64,000 bases of DNA from contig OY979718.1 in assembly GCA_963855995.1 (NCBI GenBank), forward strand, positions 28,367,282-28,431,281, in the 5' to 3' direction. Origin of the DNA: Muricea muricata. Taxonomy: Eukaryota > Cnidaria > Anthozoa > Malacalcyonacea > Plexauridae. The stretch's first letter is position 1, and each line of letters begins with the position of its first letter. Shown here one piece after another: positions 61,022 through 64,000 of this stretch. The notes under the pieces are model-generated. The model searched no databases. It saw nothing but the letters and a program-made list of their open reading frames with translations, and had not been told where the DNA came from. A program made the translations under genes and the position numbers.

Positions 61022-61375
61022 ATTTTTGTCCTAATCTCTCAATTTTTCCGATGCTCATTATGATCTTGTACTGTCCAGCCATGGATCTTGATGGGACTTC
61101 AGCTTCATGGAATATCTTGGCACTTTGTAAATGAAGATGTTTTGATAATGTTTTTTTTACTGATTTGAATTCCCTAAGAGTAGTCTTTATAATCTTTCCT
61201 TTATCTGATTTCCCCTCGCTTTATTACTATGTTTAAAAATCTTTTTAGTGTGTGATGGTCTCAATTACCTTTGAAATACCCAAAGTCGTTTTGCTTTGCC
61301 TTAACAACTCTACTCTTCTTTGCTTCTCCTCTGGTTTTAGATCTGTTTTACATCCCATATTGCTAACTTAAACAG
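61022..61375 (-). pseudogene. N-terminal part of the same Tc1-type transposase
   Basis: Minus strand, starting MGCKTDLKPEEKQRRVELLRQ, the first helix-turn-helix region of Tc1-type transposases, with later stops ('HGWTVQDHNEHRK'). It continues at 53587 beyond the BEL element. Together the two parts show the pre-insertion target. Confidence 0.6.
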
Positions 61376-62606
61376 ACTGAGTCAGATTTTGGCTAATATT
61401 CGTATTTGTTGCATAATAATTATTTATGTTATTTAGGGTTTTTATGCAAAAATCCAGTAATTTCAAAGTTTACTGTTCCATATTTGCTCCATTGCAAATG
61501 GTATAAAATGTAAACAATTAATTTCAGTATATACTGAATACAGCCTATAGGTAAGACACCCATTTTCAAGTTGTCACAGAAAACATCAATCCCTGAGTTG
61601 GTTGGATTCAGTATTTGTTGTTCATTGTCAGTGGAAGATTTTCAGCTTAATAAATTCAATTCAGAACTTGGCAGGACAATTTGCTAACTTCATTTTAAAA
61701 ATTGAACTTACGTAATATTATGAATAAGGTTACATATTAGAGCTTTTGGCTGACATTTCAATGACAAGGGATTATATAAAAAGGCAACTTGTTCAATAAA
61801 TATTGGACAATGACAACCTTGCTATCAAAAATTATCCAAACCAATAACAGTCATTCAGATGCAAAATTACTGAAACAAAGGGCTAACACAGACAACGTTG
61901 ATTAATGTCTGGGTTTGCTGTGTAAGCAATTTTTGCTATTGTGTGCAACATTTTCAACATAAAAAATGAATATTTACATATAATAGCATTATGTGAGCAC
62001 CTGTGAAAAAGCGAATTCATCTGACCTTTTGGGTGCAAACTATAAAGTGCATGAATTTTACAAAGTAAAAATTATTGTGAAATTCATGAATAATTAATTA
62101 TTAATGGTAGCCAGTTAACAAACTTTCCAGATTATATCACATACATGCCCTAAATTAATGTAAACCGGTCACAAATACTCGTGGTACAAATACTCGGAAC
62201 ATCAAGTTATGTAAGATTAAAATAAGGTTAAGAATGATGACCTGGACAACGAGTTTCCTTTCTCCTATAGCCCTTTCTGTAAATTACCCAAGTCTATCAT
62301 GATTTTCAGGTAGTTGCATCGACCGCCCGTGATAAAGGCACAAGTATGTGGATAAATAGGTTATCAAATTCGAGACTCGGTAATATCAGTTTTATCGCTC
62401 TCGTTACGATATCATATTTTGTCCCTACCTACATCACATACCTCAACCACTGACTCTAACACCAGTACGTAGCATCTCGCTTAAATCTTCGTATTGGTAC
62501 TTTGTGCTACATAAAAAAAGGTTTTCGTTTATACCCTCCCACCCAATTTGCATGTTTATCGGACATTTTGAATGATTGCTACAAACTAATGCCTTTAGGG
62601 AAATAG
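61376..62606. other. Non-coding stretch
   Basis: AT-rich, with no recognised gene, RNA or repeat. It may hold the 3' UTR of the PHD-like exon, which is read on the minus strand. Confidence 0.4.
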
Positions 62607-62918
62607 TTACCTGAAGAAATCATCCTCACTCGTCTCAATACCACAGCACCAGCGTTCAGGCAATTCTTTCTTTACAATAGCAGCACAATTTATATGGTAC
62701 CACCTCTTACAGTCTCCATTTCTACATTGTACCCATTCCACCTTACGGAAAGTAGAACACTGACAAGCTAATGCAGAGCACAGTTCCTTTCTTTCACTGT
62801 CGTCTTTAATGCTTCGGAAGTTTTTGCTTTTTTGAATATTGGTGAGGCTTCTCATGACGCCTTCAACGCAAGATCGAATAGTGTATTCTCTAGGAGTCAA
62901 ATCAGGGTCCGTGTTACA
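62607..62918 (-). CDS. Terminal exon with a PHD-like zinc finger (partial gene)
   Basis: An acceptor TTAATAG at 62919-62925 precedes ATTGTAACACGGACCC (62918 onward), which joins an open frame ending at a TAA (62607). The protein tail reads 'DPDLTPREYTIRSCVEGVMRS' and then a Cys/His finger, 'ACQCSTFRKVEWVQC', 'NGDCKRWYHINCA' and 'LPERWCCG', spaced like a PHD finger (C-X-C, WVQC, WYHxxC, WxC). It ends EDDFFR. Upstream exons were not established. Cnidarian and transposon-derived proteins often carry such C-terminal fingers, so this could be host or element-derived. Confidence 0.5.
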   Translation of the reverse strand, partial: CNTDPDLTPREYTIRSCVEGVMRSLTNIQKSKNFRSIKDDSERKELCSALACQCSTFRKVEWVQCRNGDCKRWYHINCAAIVKKELPERWCCGIETSEDDFFR

Positions 62919-62925
62919 ATCTATT

Positions 62926-64000
62926 AATTAATTAATTAACTAATAAAGTTATTTTATTCGAGTTTTGCGCCGTATCCCAAAGAAAAAATTCACCAGAATC
63001 GATATGGGATTCCCTATTTACATTCACAAGGGAGTGGAAAAATTTTGATGTAAGAAAAAATCATGATTTTACAATTTATTACGTTGTTGATCCAACCATA
63101 CCATATACGTCTTTTACAAAAACCTTTCTGGATAATCCACCGAATAGTGGGACCTGCTCATCGTCCATATTAAATCCAGGACTGGATAATAATCCCTTCG
63201 CCTACGACTCGCCCACTTTTATCTTTCAAGTATACTTCGGTCCAGAATGGGTAAAGTAAGCAATTAAAAATTGTAAATATCGTATTTTTATATCAAAATA
63301 ATTTATTTAAAGGAAATTTAAATTACTTCGACAGTAGAACTATAAAATTGGAGACATTCGCCACCCATTTACAACATTTGCTTCCATGATGTATCAGATA
63401 TCCACCCTATTGGCGAACAATTCCAACTCCTTGTATTGTGCCTTACCCTAACTAGGAGGAGGGATAGGTAAATACCTTGATTTTGAATGGGTTTACAAGT
63501 ATTCCATTAAGACATTTATTTAAAATTGAGGATAAGATAATGTAGTAAAAATGATGCAATTAAGATGATACTATTCCAATTTGAAGTAGTTAAAATGACG
63601 CGAGATTCGATTAGATTCCAAAATACATTAAGTAGTAAAAATGGCTCAAGATTATATTCAATGAATACAATGATATTATAACGATACAGTGATATGATAT
63701 CACGATAGTATATAGACAACACACCTGAGGTGATAGCACCTTAATAAGATTTTCATCCTAAATAAGATTTTAATTTTAACTGATCGGTCGCGTTTGTAGC
63801 AGCAGCTAAAGACATTAGCTAGAAAAAACTTAATTGATTCCGGCAGTGTGTTTCGAATCATCTGTACTGTGCAGTTATTTGCAATATGATGCTAGCCATA
63901 ATATGCACTGATAGTTATTTGTATATATTGTGCATTACAGGCAAATTGAGATACACCTACAGAAAGCAATTGTTTTCACGATGTCCTTCCATCGTATTAG
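62926..64000. other. Right end of the window, mostly unassigned
   Basis: Minus-strand reading near 63250-63080 has 'FWTEVYLKDKSGRVVGEG' in one frame and 'GFNMDDEQVPLFGGLSRKVFV' in another. Together these look like a damaged or frameshifted coding segment, but no family could be named with confidence. The rest has only short ORFs. Confidence 0.3.

Overview
The window is invertebrate animal nuclear DNA: AT-rich, with long intron-interspersed host genes and a dense load of transposable-element relics. It most resembles a cnidarian. That is an inference from the septin gene structure, the mix of BEL/Pao, Ty3/gypsy and CR1/Rex-like elements, and foldback MITEs carrying 'CTGATTGG(C/T)' motifs; no marker settles the taxon. 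No prokaryotic, viral or CRISPR features were seen.

Three or four host genes are supported. (1) Plus strand, 6351-9525: a two-exon gene for a protein of about 390 residues, joining a Tc1-type double helix-turn-helix DNA-binding region to a C-terminal BEN domain. (2) Minus strand, 23799-24195: the 5' coding exon of a MICU-like mitochondrial calcium-uptake regulator, with no later exons found. (3) Minus strand, 27851-47961: a complete septin of the SEPT6 group, 15 exons and 415 residues, every junction in phase. (4) Minus strand, 62607-62918: a terminal exon with a PHD-like zinc finger, belonging to a gene not otherwise recognised.

Most of the rest is mobile DNA. From left to right: a MULE-type MITE (2-447); a palindromic AACTTGT repeat (1346-1562); a nested foldback (2036-2912); a 5'-truncated CR1/Rex-like LINE carrying two MITEs (3008-5492); a broken Ty3/gypsy element split by a 1.43-kb hAT-type element (10497-14760); BEL/Pao reverse-transcriptase relics at 18.6-19.2 and 25.7-26.7 kb, the second with a (TA)n tract inside the RT; another LINE with a hAT MITE (21085-22690); many foldback MITEs in septin introns; a 1.1-kb hairpin (48299-49435); a hAT/DUF4371 transposase relic (49619-51385) next to a 791-bp MULE-like element (51465-52255); and a 7.4-kb BEL/Pao element with both LTRs (53588-61021) inserted in a dead Tc1-type transposase.

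Insertions can be ordered by nesting. hAT, MULE, TA-target and TTAA-target insertions all leave recognisable target duplications. No single new system of cooperating genes is visible. The most unusual items are the HTH-BEN fusion gene, the MULE-like MITE family with 9-bp duplications, the TTAA MITE that keeps a 27-codon ORF, and the long perfect or near-perfect hairpins.
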